Numbered from the stretch's first letter, positions 16,550 to 26,821 are shown. The stretch is 64,000 nucleotides of DNA from Bacteroidales bacterium (GCA_024400565.1 JAKSMQ010000006.1:1-64000), one strand, 5' to 3'. A program made the numbers and translations. Notes: generated by a model from the letters alone, not told the origin.

Positions 16550-18634
16550 ATGAAGAAAAGCATCATCCGCATCCTCTCCCTGGCCTTATGCATGTCGTTT
16601 GCGCTGACTGTTTCGGCTCAGAGCGACCCCATACTGGTCGAAATCGGAGGACAGAAGATACACAAATCAGAGTTCATGAAAGAGTTTCTGCGCTCTATAG
16701 GTCAGAGTCCCGAGGCTGCGCCCACGGCCTGCACCTATGAGAAGCGTCAGGCTCTCGAAGAATATCTCGAACTCTTCGTAAACTACCGCCTCAAGCTGAC
16801 TGACGCCTATCTCAACCAGTTTGACACCATCAAGTCTCTCAAGCGTGAACTCTCGGGTTACAGAAAAGAGCTTGCTGCTCCCTATCTGATCGATTCGGCT
16901 ACGATGCAGATGATACTGCGCGAGGCTTATGACCGCAACCGCTATGCAATCCACGCTTCGCATATCCTCATCCGCGTAGACAAGAATGCTGCTCCTGCCG
17001 ACACCCTTGCTGCCTACAAGAAGGCAATAGAGGTGTATGCCAAGGCCAATGCCGGTGGCGACTTCAACAAGCTGGCGATAGAGTATTCTGACGATCCTTC
17101 GGCCAAGGGCGACCTGGGTCAGGGAATGCAGCGTAGAGGAAATGCCGGTGATCTGGGCACTTTTACCGTATTTCAAATGGTCTATCCCTTTGAGTCGGCT
17201 GCCTATGCTCTTGAGCCCGGTCAGGTGTGCAAGCCTGTACGTACCCAGTTCGGCTACCATATCATTAAGCTTCATGAGAAGATTCCCTTCTTTGGCAAGT
17301 GCACCCTTCAGCATATCTGGGTAAGCTCCAAGAACCCCAATGCCCAGCAGGTGGCCAACGATGCCTATATCCAGCTGAAAGAAGGAAAGGATTTTGCCGC
17401 TGTGGCCAAGAACTATAGCGACGACCGTGCTGAAAACGGTGGCTATACTCCCAACCTCGATATGAACCAGATGCCTGTAGAGTATGTGTCTCATGTGAGC
17501 AGTCTGAAGGAAGGCGAATTTTCGGAACCTTTCAGAACTGTCATGGGCTGGCACATTGTACGTCTGGTAAAGAAAGATGCCCTTCCTCCTTTCGAGGATA
17601 TGGTGCCTGTCTACCAGCAACGTCTGGCCCGCGACCAGCGCAACACAGCTCCCAAGGAGGAGTTTGCTATGCATTGCAAGGATCGTTATGGTTTTACCGA
17701 CTATACCAAGATGTACGAGAAGAAGAGCAAGAAGAATCCTAAACCCAAGGCATTGGCTTCGCTCGATGAAGCTGTGGCTGCTATGACCGATTCGGTATAC
17801 CGTATGCGCTGGCACTATAGCGACACTATGGTTACCGATATGCGTCCTCTGTTCAAGCTGGGCAACAAGGAGTACACTTGCGTTGATTTTCTCAAATACA
17901 TAGAGAAGAACCAGAGCATGGTTCGCAATATGGGCGACTATGCAACCTATATCAACGGCCGTTACAAGGACTTTACCAACGATATGGCTGTAGCTTATGC
18001 CGACGAGAACCTCGAGGTGGAACATCCCGAATTCAAGGAACTTCTTGATGAGTACCGTCATGGTCTTATGATATTCTCCTACAACGATAAGCTCGTATGG
18101 GGAAAAGCTATCAAGGATACCCTTGGACTGAAACAGTTCTATAAAGACAATGTGACCAAGCATAGCATGGACAATCCTGAGGATGATCCCTATTTCTGGA
18201 ATACCCGTGCCAATGTGATAAATATTGTCTTCTTTGATAGCATAAGCGTAAAACCTGCTAAGGCGAAGAAGATTGTTGCCAAATATATGAGTGGCAAAAT
18301 CAAAAAGGAAGAAATGTTTGCTCAGCTGGAAAAAGCCGGTAAGGGAGAAATAGTTCCTTTCCAGGCTGAAACCAGTGTAGTGGAAGAGGGCAACAGCAGC
18401 CTCCTGAAGAGCAATGAATATAAGACAGGCGTATACGAACGCTCCGAAAAGAAAGGTTATAGAATCCTTGTTGTCGACGAAGTCATGATGCCTGCAGCAA
18501 AAGGCCTGATGGAAGCCCGCGGATACTATATCAACGATTATCAGAACTACCTCGACGCACAGCTGGTAAAAAAACTCCGTACCTGTTACGGCGTAAAGAT
18601 TCACCAGGATGTGTTTGACGCTATTACCTATTAA
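16550..18634 (+). CDS. Periplasmic peptidyl-prolyl isomerase with two parvulin domains
   Basis: The 694-residue product has a signal peptide (cut near VSAQ, residue 24). Two successive PpiC/parvulin domains lie at about 130-245 and 250-350, seen from the paired ASHILIRVD / LQHIWVSSK starts and the FGYHIIKL / MGWHIVRL ends. The second domain's start is less canonical. The C-terminal half has no recognised domain. By family it folds or chaperones outer-membrane and secreted proteins in the periplasm. It heads a trio with 18653 and 19516, spaced 18 nt and then overlapping, as in other Bacteroidales genomes. Confidence 0.87.
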   Translation: MKKSIIRILSLALCMSFALTVSAQSDPILVEIGGQKIHKSEFMKEFLRSIGQSPEAAPTACTYEKRQALEEYLELFVNYRLKLTDAYLNQFDTIKSLKRELSGYRKELAAPYLIDSATMQMILREAYDRNRYAIHASHILIRVDKNAAPADTLAAYKKAIEVYAKANAGGDFNKLAIEYSDDPSAKGDLGQGMQRRGNAGDLGTFTVFQMVYPFESAAYALEPGQVCKPVRTQFGYHIIKLHEKIPFFGKCTLQHIWVSSKNPNAQQVANDAYIQLKEGKDFAAVAKNYSDDRAENGGYTPNLDMNQMPVEYVSHVSSLKEGEFSEPFRTVMGWHIVRLVKKDALPPFEDMVPVYQQRLARDQRNTAPKEEFAMHCKDRYGFTDYTKMYEKKSKKNPKPKALASLDEAVAAMTDSVYRMRWHYSDTMVTDMRPLFKLGNKEYTCVDFLKYIEKNQSMVRNMGDYATYINGRYKDFTNDMAVAYADENLEVEHPEFKELLDEYRHGLMIFSYNDKLVWGKAIKDTLGLKQFYKDNVTKHSMDNPEDDPYFWNTRANVINIVFFDSISVKPAKAKKIVAKYMSGKIKKEEMFAQLEKAGKGEIVPFQAETSVVEEGNSSLLKSNEYKTGVYERSEKKGYRILVVDEVMMPAAKGLMEARGYYINDYQNYLDAQLVKKLRTCYGVKIHQDVFDAITY

Positions 18635-18652
18635 TACCTAACAACCGATATT

Positions 18653-19498
18653 TTGAGATTCACAGTCACCATATTGTTGTTGGCAATCTGCCTTTCCATC
18701 TCCTCTTGTCGACAGGACAAGGGGAGAGGTGAGGTTGTTATAGCCTCCGCTTATGGGCAGAATCTCTATCCCTCCGATATAGAAGGACTGGTGGGCGAAG
18801 GTGTTTCGCCCCAGGATAGCGCGGCTATCGTAGAAAACTATATCAACCAATGGTTGCAGCAGCAGGTGGTAATCAACGAAGCCCAGCAGAATGTAACCAA
18901 AGATTTTGCAGCAGAACTGCAGAACTACAAGAATAGTCTCTTAATATACGAGTATGAACAGATGGTGGTGAACCAGAAACTGGATACTAACGTAACGGAG
19001 ACTGAGATTAAGAAGTACTACGATTCTCATCAGGATCATTTCCTACTTACTACCTCCATAGTGAAGGCAATCTACGTGAAGGTTCCCAAAGATGCACCCG
19101 CTTTGAAGGATTTGAGCAAGTGGATGGTTAAGGGCAATTTCACCGATGACGATTTCGACAATGTGCAGAAGATGGCTCTGTCGAATGGATACGAGTGTGC
19201 GTTCGATGCTGACCATTGGATGCCTCTCTACCGCTTTCAGTCGCTTTTGCCTATTCAAGGCGATTATGGCGACGTCAACCTGAGAGGAAAACGATTCCTC
19301 AAGGTGCCTGCCGAAGATTTTGTATATCTGGCTCACATCTTCGACTACCGTCCTACCGGCGAGCTTTCGCCTATGGACTATGAACGAGAAAATATTAAGG
19401 CTGTGATATTGAATAGCCGAAAGATAGATATCATTCGCCAAATGCAATCCGAGCTTCTGAAAAAAGCCGAGTCGCGTGGCGAAATTAATAAAAAATGA
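18653..19498 (+). CDS. Lipoprotein with SurA-like N-terminal fold, no catalytic parvulin domain
   Basis: The 281-residue product starts at a TTG. An in-frame stop ends 18 nt upstream, so only a rare ATT at 18650 could compete. The signal ends ILLLAICLSISSC with lipid-bearing Cys19. The rest is a helical region like the SurA/PpiC N-terminal chaperone domain (IVENYINQWLQQQVVINEA), and the region corresponding to a parvulin domain lacks its signatures. It lies between two real parvulins. A chaperone partner anchored to the membrane is the likely role, by inference from context. Confidence 0.7.
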   Translation: MRFTVTILLLAICLSISSCRQDKGRGEVVIASAYGQNLYPSDIEGLVGEGVSPQDSAAIVENYINQWLQQQVVINEAQQNVTKDFAAELQNYKNSLLIYEYEQMVVNQKLDTNVTETEIKKYYDSHQDHFLLTTSIVKAIYVKVPKDAPALKDLSKWMVKGNFTDDDFDNVQKMALSNGYECAFDADHWMPLYRFQSLLPIQGDYGDVNLRGKRFLKVPAEDFVYLAHIFDYRPTGELSPMDYERENIKAVILNSRKIDIIRQMQSELLKKAESRGEINKK

Positions 19499-19515
19499 TT
19501 ACATTATTATATAAT

Positions 19516-20868
19516 ATGAAACTGACTAAACATATCTTCCTCCTTCTTGCCCTTGTGGCTGTCGGTAATGACTTAATGGCGCAAGAGGAAACTGTGATTG
19601 ACCAGGTTGTTGCTGTGGTCGGAAAGAATATTATCAAGCTTTCCGATATTGAGAATACCTATGGTCAGATGCGACGCACCCAAGGCTATGTAAACCCCAA
19701 GGAGAATCGTTGTAATATCCTGGAGAGCATGCTGATTTCCAAACTGCTTATCCATAAAGGAGAGATAGATAGTGTAGAAGTATCGGACGAAGAGGTTGAG
19801 AACCAGGTGCAGTTTTATCTTAAGGCATACCTCCGTCAGTATGGCAGCAAGGAAGCTATGCGTCAGGCAACAGGTTATACTTACGATGAATTTCATGATA
19901 TCTATTTTGATCTCTTGAAAAACCGCATACTCTCGCAGCGTGTAGAATATGCGCTTACTGAAAACGTAAAGATTACCCCTGCCGAGGTGTCGGAATATTT
20001 CAACGAGATTCCTAAAGACAGTCTCCCTCAGATGCCTGAAGAGTATGAGATTTCTGAAATCGTTATCAAACCTTCCATCTCGGAAGAGGAACGTGATCGT
20101 GTCCGTACCCAGTTGGCCGAACTCCGCGAGCGTATCATCAAAGGTGAGAAATTCTCCATGCTTGCCACGCTTTATTCGGAGGATCCAGGTTCGAATAAGA
20201 AAGGCGGAGAGTTGGGCTTCTTTACCCGTGGCGATATGGTAAGCGAGTTTGAGGCTGCTGCTTTTGCCCTCAAGCCCGGTGAAGTGTCTCCTATCATTGA
20301 AACATCATTCGGATTCCATATCATCCAACTTATCGAACGTAGAGGAAACAGCATCAATGTTCGTCATCTTCTGTTAACCCCCAAAGTCTCCTCTGCTGAT
20401 CTTCTGGCTGCACGAGTTAAGTTGGACTCCATCGTAAACCAGGTTCGTCTGGGTAATATTACCTTCGAAGAAGCAGCCAAGCAATATTCCGATGGCGACA
20501 GCAAGAAGCAAGGTGGTGTGGTTTCGAATCCTCAAACCGGTAACAATCGCTTCACCAAAGAGGAGTTCCAGCAACTTTATCCCGGAATCTCCCTCGTGTC
20601 AATGAATGCTGGCGATATTACAAATGCTACTCCAATGAAGACTTCCGAAAATAAGGATGCTTATCGTCTGGTTAAACTTAACAAGAAGATTCCTGCACAT
20701 CAGGCCAATCTTACCGACGATTACGATAAGATTCTTAATGCTGCACTTGAGGAAGCTAAGCATAAGAAGGTCACCGAATGGTGCCAGCGTATGATCAAGA
20801 ATACCTATATCCGTATTGCTGACGAGTATCAGGATTGCAATTTTGAACTTAACTGGCTTAAGAAATAA
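19516..20868 (+). CDS. SurA-like periplasmic chaperone/peptidyl-prolyl isomerase
   Basis: The 450-residue product has a signal peptide (MKLTKHIFLLLALVAVG...). A SurA-type N-terminal domain (about 25-165) opens DQVVAVVGKNIIKLSDIE, and two parvulin domains follow (about 170-275 and 280-385). The first is the better conserved, with GGELGFFTRGDM and FGFHIIQL. In proteobacteria SurA guides outer-membrane proteins across the periplasm. An ATG at 19495 overlaps the preceding TGA and would add seven residues before the signal peptide; either start is possible, and the overlap suggests translational coupling. Confidence 0.88.
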   Translation: MKLTKHIFLLLALVAVGNDLMAQEETVIDQVVAVVGKNIIKLSDIENTYGQMRRTQGYVNPKENRCNILESMLISKLLIHKGEIDSVEVSDEEVENQVQFYLKAYLRQYGSKEAMRQATGYTYDEFHDIYFDLLKNRILSQRVEYALTENVKITPAEVSEYFNEIPKDSLPQMPEEYEISEIVIKPSISEEERDRVRTQLAELRERIIKGEKFSMLATLYSEDPGSNKKGGELGFFTRGDMVSEFEAAAFALKPGEVSPIIETSFGFHIIQLIERRGNSINVRHLLLTPKVSSADLLAARVKLDSIVNQVRLGNITFEEAAKQYSDGDSKKQGGVVSNPQTGNNRFTKEEFQQLYPGISLVSMNAGDITNATPMKTSENKDAYRLVKLNKKIPAHQANLTDDYDKILNAALEEAKHKKVTEWCQRMIKNTYIRIADEYQDCNFELNWLKK

Positions 20869-20913
20869 TATGCCTGATTCCACAACCAAAACTACATCAA
20901 ACGAATTCTAATA

Positions 20914-21876
20914 ATGAACGATATTGAAACCCTCGATAGTCTAGTAGAAAAATACCGATGCCTCAAGCGTGAGATTGGAAAGGTGGTAGTGGGACAGGAT
21001 GCTGCTGTTGACAGTCTCTTGGTCTCTATCTTCACCGGTGGCCATTGCCTCCTGGTTGGAGTCCCTGGTTTGGCAAAGACCCTGATGGTGAATACTCTTT
21101 CGAGAGCATTGGGACTTCAGTTCAGCCGCATTCAGTTTACTCCCGACCTTATGCCTTCTGATATTCTGGGTTCGGAGATTCTTGATGAGAACCGCCGTTT
21201 CCAGTTCGTAAAAGGTCCGGTATTTGCCAATATAGTATTGGCTGACGAGATAAACCGAACCCCTCCAAAGACCCAGGCGGCTTTGCTCGAGGCTATGCAG
21301 GAAAAGTGTGTTACCGTGTCGGGTAAGACTTATAAGTTGTCTGCTCCATTCTTTGTCCTGGCAACCCAGAATCCTATTGAACAGGAAGGTACTTATCCAT
21401 TGCCTGAGGCTCAGCTTGATCGTTTTATGTTCAATGTCAATCTTGACTATCCCACCTTTGAAGAAGAGATGGAGATTGTAAAGACTACTACTATCGACCG
21501 TAATGATGAGGTTCAGGTAGTTCTTACTGCAGATGAGATTATGCACTATCAGACCGTTATTAGAAAGATGCCCGTTCCCGATAATGTAGTTGAGTTTGCT
21601 GTGAGACTGGTTTCCAGCACCCGCGTAGCTACGGCTGAAGAGGGTTCAATAACCAAACGCTATATTTCATGGGGGGCTGGTCCTCGTGCATCGCAATATC
21701 TTATTATGGGAGCCCGAACCCATGCTGCTTTCCAGGGTAAATACTCTCCAGATATCGAAGATGTAAAGGCTGTGGCAAAAGAAGTCTTGCGCCATCGTAT
21801 AGTTAGAAATTACTATGCTGAAGCCGAAGACGTTACTACCGACAGTATCATCGAACAGTTAATCAATATCAATTAA
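20914..21876 (+). CDS. MoxR-family AAA ATPase (chaperone operon copy)
   Basis: The 320-residue ATPase has Walker A GVPGLAKT at 49-56, Walker B VLADEIN, the PEAQLDRF sensor/arginine-finger block and the [18 protein letters not shown] signature of MoxR proteins. These act as cytosolic assembly or metal-insertion chaperones, usually beside a DUF58 and von Willebrand A proteins. Here no such partner is adjacent: the neighbours are the three periplasmic PPIase genes upstream and a Cys-rich exported protein downstream. A second MoxR with a full bat operon sits at 53349; the two are paralogues but clearly distinct. Confidence 0.93.
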   Translation: MNDIETLDSLVEKYRCLKREIGKVVVGQDAAVDSLLVSIFTGGHCLLVGVPGLAKTLMVNTLSRALGLQFSRIQFTPDLMPSDILGSEILDENRRFQFVKGPVFANIVLADEINRTPPKTQAALLEAMQEKCVTVSGKTYKLSAPFFVLATQNPIEQEGTYPLPEAQLDRFMFNVNLDYPTFEEEMEIVKTTTIDRNDEVQVVLTADEIMHYQTVIRKMPVPDNVVEFAVRLVSSTRVATAEEGSITKRYISWGAGPRASQYLIMGARTHAAFQGKYSPDIEDVKAVAKEVLRHRIVRNYYAEAEDVTTDSIIEQLININ

Positions 21877-21914
21877 ACACCCTCAATCCAATCAACATAT
21901 AGTATTCTCTGCTT

Positions 21915-23168
21915 ATGAAGAAACTATTACTTATCATATCGTTCCTATTATTTGTCGCACCAATTCTTAGTGCACAGACGGGTATCTATATCCCTAGCGC
22001 CAAGCCTATCAAGAATATGCAAGCTGCTATGCAGAGTCCAGATTTATTCTGCCTTGTTATTTCGTATAATCCTGGCGATTCTACCTATTCGAACGAGGAT
22101 CTCGACTGGCTCGATTCTGCCTATAGTGTAGCCTTTAACCGCGAGAGTCCCAAGTTATACTCTCTGGTAATAGAAGGATATGGTGGCAATGACGAAGCGC
22201 TTACTCAGGCACGTGTAAACCATGTTTATCGCTACTTTGCTCATCGTAGTCATGCTCCATTCCCCATACGCTATGCTGTCAACCCTATCCATTGCTCATG
22301 TCATGGAGATACTACCGAGTTGTTGCGTTTTGAGGTTCCAGTAGATAGAAAGTACTACAACTGTGCTGATCTTCCAGAAAGTCGCAAACTGCTGAATAAG
22401 ACAGTTAATTTGTCCGGGTGTGTGATGGTAACCTTCAAGCACAATCCTGAAGATTGCCTGGGAATGTCTCGAGGATGTATAGTTCCTGGTCAAGATACTA
22501 CTATTCGCGGCTATTATGCTTCTGTTTTTATGAAGAAAGGTGCACTTTATTCTGTATCTAATACTATGGACTCGTGCCCTTCAAATCCTCAGTTCTCAAT
22601 TGAGGAACATCTTGACTACAAAGAAATACTGGAACATTATTTTCTTGTTCCTCATAAGAAACAGATAATATTACAGGTGGGTTATGTTGTGCTTCATAGC
22701 AATATTAACCGCCAGTTTGGCGAGTGCTCACAGGAACTTGCAGACTCTATTTTTGTTAGATTTCCCGTTACTCAGGAACAATGGGATAACAAGATTCGCG
22801 TGTTTGGTAAGAAGTATAGTGAAAAGGGGCCATCCTTCAAGACTTTGACTACAAAGAAAGTTCCCTCCAAGATTTCTATTAATGTGCAGTCTGCCATCAA
22901 TGTTTCCCAGTTGGATACCCTCTTCTTGGGGAAACGTATCCAACCAGAAGAACTCAGCGATTATTTCTATGAGTGTGAAACCAATATGGAGCAGGGATCT
23001 TTTACTGCTAATGGCAAGCATTGGAAGGCCTTCCGTCTTGATCGTCATGGTGAATATGAGATTAAGAAACCTCTACGTCTGCTGATGCGTATTGTTGACG
23101 ATACTCCTGATGAGGTTGAAGACCCCAAGGAAGACCGCAGATATAAAGATGACGAAGAGATTGAATGA
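21915..23168 (+). CDS. Exported cysteine-rich protein of unknown function
   Basis: The 417-residue product has a clear signal peptide (MKKLLLIISFLLFVAPILSAQ) and no other membrane segment. It has at least ten cysteines in groups, such as HCSCHGD, DCLGMSRGC and ECSQ, and a strongly acidic tail (about 400-417). I recognise no domain. A region around residues 80-115 with LVIEGYGGNDEALTQARVNHVYRYF faintly recalls OmpA-type peptidoglycan-binding domains, but key residues are not convincing. It lies 38 nt after moxR, so it may depend on that ATPase or on the periplasmic PPIases upstream for folding. Confidence 0.6.
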   Translation: MKKLLLIISFLLFVAPILSAQTGIYIPSAKPIKNMQAAMQSPDLFCLVISYNPGDSTYSNEDLDWLDSAYSVAFNRESPKLYSLVIEGYGGNDEALTQARVNHVYRYFAHRSHAPFPIRYAVNPIHCSCHGDTTELLRFEVPVDRKYYNCADLPESRKLLNKTVNLSGCVMVTFKHNPEDCLGMSRGCIVPGQDTTIRGYYASVFMKKGALYSVSNTMDSCPSNPQFSIEEHLDYKEILEHYFLVPHKKQIILQVGYVVLHSNINRQFGECSQELADSIFVRFPVTQEQWDNKIRVFGKKYSEKGPSFKTLTTKKVPSKISINVQSAINVSQLDTLFLGKRIQPEELSDYFYECETNMEQGSFTANGKHWKAFRLDRHGEYEIKKPLRLLMRIVDDTPDEVEDPKEDRRYKDDEEIE

Positions 23169-23240
23169 TATTAGTAATCCAATCTTCTTCAATGAGATAT
23201 TATTACAAACAAATAAACTACACTTTTTCGAAACTGATCA

Positions 23241-24059
23241 ATGGCTTACTTACAGACAGACGTTACCAAAGTGACTACCCATGTGCTTCAGAATATGAAG
23301 CAGAAAGGTGAAAAGATAGCCATGCTTACTGCCTATGATTATTCAATGGCAAGCCTTCTTAATCGTACCAAGATTGACGTAGTGCTGGTTGGAGATAGCG
23401 CAGCTAATGTTATGGAAGGCTACAAGACTACGCTTCCTATTACCCTCGACGAGATGATATTCTATGGCTCTTCCGTTGTTAGAGCCATTGATCGTGCTTT
23501 AGTAGTTGTAGATATGCCCTTTGGCTCTTACCAGGGTAACTCTAAATTGGCTCTTGCTTCAGCCATCCGTATTATGAAAGAAACTGGTGCTGATGCTATT
23601 AAGCTGGAAGGCGGCGAGGAAGTGTTAGAATCTATCAGCCGTATCTTATCAGCCGGTATCCCAGTTATGGGTCATCTTGGGTTGACACCCCAAAGCATCA
23701 ATAAGTTCGGTACCTATGCTGTACGAGCTACTGAAGAAGAAGAGGCTGAACGACTTGTGAAAGATGCCAATCTGTTGGCCGAAGCGGGTTGTTTTGCTAT
23801 CGTTCTTGAGAAGATTCCTGCCAAGTTGGCCGAGCGTGTTACTAAAGCAATCCCTATTCCTACTATAGGTATTGGCGCAGGAAGTGCTGTAGATGGTCAA
23901 GTGCTTGTGCTACAGGATATGCTAGGTATTACTCAGCAGTTTACTCCGCGCTATCTTCGTACCTATGGTTCTTTCGGAGAGGATATCTCTAATGCGGTAA
24001 GACAGTATATCAACGATGTGAAGTCCGTAGATTTTCCAGGTGAGAAAGAACAATATTAA
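23241..24059 (+). CDS. panB: 3-methyl-2-oxobutanoate hydroxymethyltransferase
   Basis: PanB transfers a hydroxymethyl group from methylene-tetrahydrofolate to ketoisovalerate, the first committed step to pantothenate and coenzyme A. The 272-residue TIM-barrel enzyme shows the expected blocks: [27 protein letters not shown] (metal-binding Asp and Gly), [13 protein letters not shown] and GHLGLTPQ, plus the catalytic Glu in IVLEKIP. No other pantothenate genes are nearby. It sits 72 nt after the exported Cys-rich gene and may belong to the same transcript. Confidence 0.97.
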   Translation: MAYLQTDVTKVTTHVLQNMKQKGEKIAMLTAYDYSMASLLNRTKIDVVLVGDSAANVMEGYKTTLPITLDEMIFYGSSVVRAIDRALVVVDMPFGSYQGNSKLALASAIRIMKETGADAIKLEGGEEVLESISRILSAGIPVMGHLGLTPQSINKFGTYAVRATEEEEAERLVKDANLLAEAGCFAIVLEKIPAKLAERVTKAIPIPTIGIGAGSAVDGQVLVLQDMLGITQQFTPRYLRTYGSFGEDISNAVRQYINDVKSVDFPGEKEQY

Positions 24060-24135
24060 GCAATAGACTCTTGCAAAAGGACTTTATCAGTTCGACCTTA
24101 AGAAAAATAGTTATTATCCTAAATAATACAGAACA

Positions 24136-24597
24136 ATGTCTCTTGCAGTACTCATATTAGTCATTACCATTGGAGTGGTTTTAGTCGCACTTGAGATTGT
24201 AGCACTTCCTGGTGGAGTAGCAGGTATTTGTGGTGCAATAATGGTCGTTTTGGGTGTTGCTCTCACCTATACCAATTACGGCAGTACACCAGGTACTATA
24301 GCTTTGCTCTCTTCTATTGTTGCATGTGTGATATTGTTAGTAGTATTGTTGAAGGCTCGCACATGGCGTAGAGTTAGTCTTAATGACGAGATTGATAGCA
24401 AGGCTAATATCGTAACTCTCAAAGTGGGAGATTGTGGTACTACTATTTCGCGACTGGCTCCTGCTGGCAAGGCTATTATAGAAGGACAGACTGTCGAAGT
24501 TCATGCCGACAATGTGTTCCTTGATCCCAATACTCCCATCTGTATAACCGAAATTGACGGCTATTTTATCAAGGTGGCACCCATTAAAGAACAATAA
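24136..24597 (+). CDS. NfeD-like membrane protein
   Basis: The 153-residue protein has two to three hydrophobic segments (about 1-70), then an OB-fold domain (about 90-150) containing LKVGDCGTTISRLAPAGKAII. This matches the short NfeD type that lacks the protease domain. NfeD-type genes pair with flotillin/stomatin genes, and here flotillin follows 19 nt downstream, so the two probably form a membrane microdomain complex. Partner and topology are inferred from that conserved pairing. Confidence 0.85.
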   Translation: MSLAVLILVITIGVVLVALEIVALPGGVAGICGAIMVVLGVALTYTNYGSTPGTIALLSSIVACVILLVVLLKARTWRRVSLNDEIDSKANIVTLKVGDCGTTISRLAPAGKAIIEGQTVEVHADNVFLDPNTPICITEIDGYFIKVAPIKEQ

Positions 24598-24616
24598 CAT
24601 TAAACTATAAATCATT

Positions 24617-25588
24617 ATGGAACTCTCGTATTTGATTATTGCTGGCGTATGTATCGTCGCACTCATCCTTTTCCTTTGGCTCGTGCCAATTGGAATTTGG
24701 TTCCAGGCCCTTATCTCGGGTACCCGAACCTCTCTCATCCAACTTATCTTCATGCGTTTTCGTAAGGTGCCTCCCTCAGTTATCGTAAATAATATGATTT
24801 CTGCTACCAAGGCTGGCCTTAAACTTTCGCAGAACGAGCTTGAGGCTCACTACCTGGCTGGTGGTCGTGTGAATTCTGTTGTAAATGCTCTCATTTCGGC
24901 CGATAAAGCCAATATGAATCTTGACTTTAAGACCGCAACTGCTATCGATCTTGCCGGTCGTGATGTACTTAAGGCAGTTCAGACTTCTGTTAACCCTAAA
25001 GTTATCGATACCCCTCCTGTAGCTGCTGTTGCAAAGGATGGTATTCAGCTTATTGCAAAGGCTCGTGTAACCGTTCGTACCAATATAAAGCAACTCGTTG
25101 GTGGAGCTGGCGAGGAGACTATTCTCGCTCGTGTTGGTGAAGGTATCGTTACTTCTATCGGTTCTGCAGACAGCCACAAGAAAGTGCTTGAAAATCCTGA
25201 CAGTATTTCCAAACTTGTATTGGAGAAGGGTCTTGATAGTGGTACGGCATTTGAAATTCTTTCTATCGATATCGCAGATATTGATGTGGGTAAGAATATT
25301 GGAGCACAACTCCAGATGGACCAGGCTAACGCCGATAAGAATATTGCCCAAGCTAAGGCTGAGGAACGTCGAGCTATGGCAGTTGCTCAGGAGCAGGAGA
25401 TGAAGGCTAAAGCTCAGGAAGCCCGTGCTAAGGTTATTGAGGCTGAAGCAGAAGTTCCTTTGGCTATGGCAGAAGCATTCCGTAACGGCAATCTCGGTAT
25501 CATGGATTACTATAAGATGAAGAATATCCAGGCTGATACCGAAATGCGTGATAGTATTGCTAAACCTGCTACTCAGGCAAAGAAATAA
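24617..25588 (+). CDS. floA: Flotillin-like protein FloA
   Basis: The 323-residue protein has an N-terminal membrane segment (about 4-30) and a region that inserts [20 protein letters not shown]-type domain and a C-terminal Ala/Glu-rich coiled coil (about 235-290) with repeated [16 protein letters not shown] heptads complete it. This is the FloA/UPF0365 layout. Flotillins scaffold ordered membrane domains in bacteria. It is coupled to the NfeD-like gene and followed by a terminator at 25613-25639. Confidence 0.93.
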   Translation: MELSYLIIAGVCIVALILFLWLVPIGIWFQALISGTRTSLIQLIFMRFRKVPPSVIVNNMISATKAGLKLSQNELEAHYLAGGRVNSVVNALISADKANMNLDFKTATAIDLAGRDVLKAVQTSVNPKVIDTPPVAAVAKDGIQLIAKARVTVRTNIKQLVGGAGEETILARVGEGIVTSIGSADSHKKVLENPDSISKLVLEKGLDSGTAFEILSIDIADIDVGKNIGAQLQMDQANADKNIAQAKAEERRAMAVAQEQEMKAKAQEARAKVIEAEAEVPLAMAEAFRNGNLGIMDYYKMKNIQADTEMRDSIAKPATQAKK

Positions 25589-25612
25589 TAAGGCAAATCC
25601 ACTTTGTTTTAT

Positions 25613-25639
25613 AGGCTAAGTCAGATTACGGCTTAGCCT
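25613..25639 (+). terminator. Terminator after floA
   Basis: An 8-bp stem, AGGCTAAG (25613-25620) with CTTAGCCT (25632-25639), is followed by a T-rich run. It lies 25 nt after the floA stop. Confidence 0.88.
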
Positions 25640-25640
25640 T

Positions 25641-25725
25641 TTCTTTTATCATTTCATCATTTTGTCTTTTTATCTTTTTATCATTTTGTCTTTTTGACTT
25701 TTTGTATTTTTATCTTTTTTATATT
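25641..25725. repeat. Pyrimidine-rich tract with 24-bp repeat
   Basis: The plus strand is nearly all T with TC, ATC and GTC interruptions. A 24-nt unit at 25657-25680 recurs from 25681. The whole 25589-26197 gap holds the floA terminator, this tract, AT-rich sequence without an open gene, and the terminator at 26043-26074. Confidence 0.6.
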
Positions 25726-26037
25726 CTGAAATTTTATTTGCTATATTCAAAAGGAACAATATATGTTAAGAAAGGTTGTTCGGCAAGGATTACTCGACAA
25801 GGAATAACGTCTTCTTTTACTCTTTCTGATGTGTTCTTGTAAGCCTCAATTCAGACTTGTCAACGTTCATACTTTGTTGTTTCAATTCGCTATTTGTGTC
25901 TTATAAATAGATAGGGCGCATTCTCAAAAACTACCATGAGACAAAATTACGAAACAGCAGGTGTAGGGTAGGGGTTACTATGGGGTTCTTTCGATGTTCT
26001 GTCCATATTCTCGGCATATAAACTCTATGATAGTAGG

Positions 26038-26074
26038 ACAAAAAGAACTCTTTCTGCCTATGGAAAGAGTTCTT
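26038..26074 (-). terminator. Minus-strand terminator
   Basis: GAAAGAGTTCTT-type arms (26063-26074 and 26043-26054) form a perfect 12-bp stem with an 8-nt loop. Five T follow on the minus strand. It ends the transcript of the exported protein at 26198, about 120 nt past its stop codon. Confidence 0.75.
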
Positions 26075-26197
26075 GGTGGAGCCTTTATGGACTTGTTGTT
26101 TACTTATGGTAGACTTTGTGTGCTATGAATAATATTTCTTCGAAGAGTTGCTGTTGGGAGATTTTCTAAAGGAATCAAAAAGACTGACTAAGTAAGT

Positions 26198-26821
26198 CTA
26201 GAATTTCATCGTGGGATCGTTCATATCGCGGATACTCTCCAGTATCTCCGAAAGGGTATAACCTGATTGATTGTTGATGCGCTGTGCGATGTCAGAAACC
26301 TTTCCATATCCGGAGAATCCTTCGTCGAGAGTTACGGGGTTTCCGAAGCGGCGACTGATGCGGATGAAATCGAGAAGTTCATCTCTAATTGCCTCCATAT
26401 CACCAATAGAAACAGAGTTGTAGTTGATATAACCAGAGGTGATATAATAGTCAAACATGACGTGGGTAAACTCGGATTTAATACCTGAAGGAGTACTCTT
26501 AACGAGCATGGTAAACGACATACGGAAGGTTGCCATGCCTGTATTCTCAAGTTTTTCTGCTATATTATGAATGCCCACACGTCCCTTGATAACCATTACA
26601 TGAGCGTTGGGATTAACATAATCCTCAATCAGATTGTAGCGCTCACTATTGAGAGACTTCCACTCCTTTATTGTCTCCCAGTTATTAACAATAGCTGTTA
26701 AATCAGCATTACTGGGATCGGGAGAAACATATAGGTCTGCAGGATAATGGTTCTGAGCAAAAAGTCCCGAAAAAGGTATGCTCAGTACTGCGAGAATGAT
26801 AATAGTAAATATTTTCTTCAT
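26198..26821 (-). CDS. Exported protein, possibly DUF4468-like
   Basis: The 207-residue product starts MKKIFTIIILAVLSIPFSGLF, a good signal peptide. The frame opens five residues upstream at an ATG (26836), but the start here gives the normal signal. A central beta-rich part (about 75-135) with GMATFRMSFTMLVKS...FTHVMFDYYIT resembles the TBP-like DUF4468 domain of small Bacteroidota secreted proteins; I hold that lightly. Function is unknown. It is divergent from the OstA-like gene, with promoters on each strand in the 268-bp gap. Confidence 0.6.
   Translation of the reverse strand: MKKIFTIIILAVLSIPFSGLFAQNHYPADLYVSPDPSNADLTAIVNNWETIKEWKSLNSERYNLIEDYVNPNAHVMVIKGRVGIHNIAEKLENTGMATFRMSFTMLVKSTPSGIKSEFTHVMFDYYITSGYINYNSVSIGDMEAIRDELLDFIRISRRFGNPVTLDEGFSGYGKVSDIAQRINNQSGYTLSEILESIRDMNDPTMKF

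Noticed and set aside
16667..18604. A 645-residue antisense frame opposite the two-domain PPIase
   Set aside because: The plus-strand gene is certain from its signal peptide and parvulin motifs. The antisense frame follows from codon bias only.
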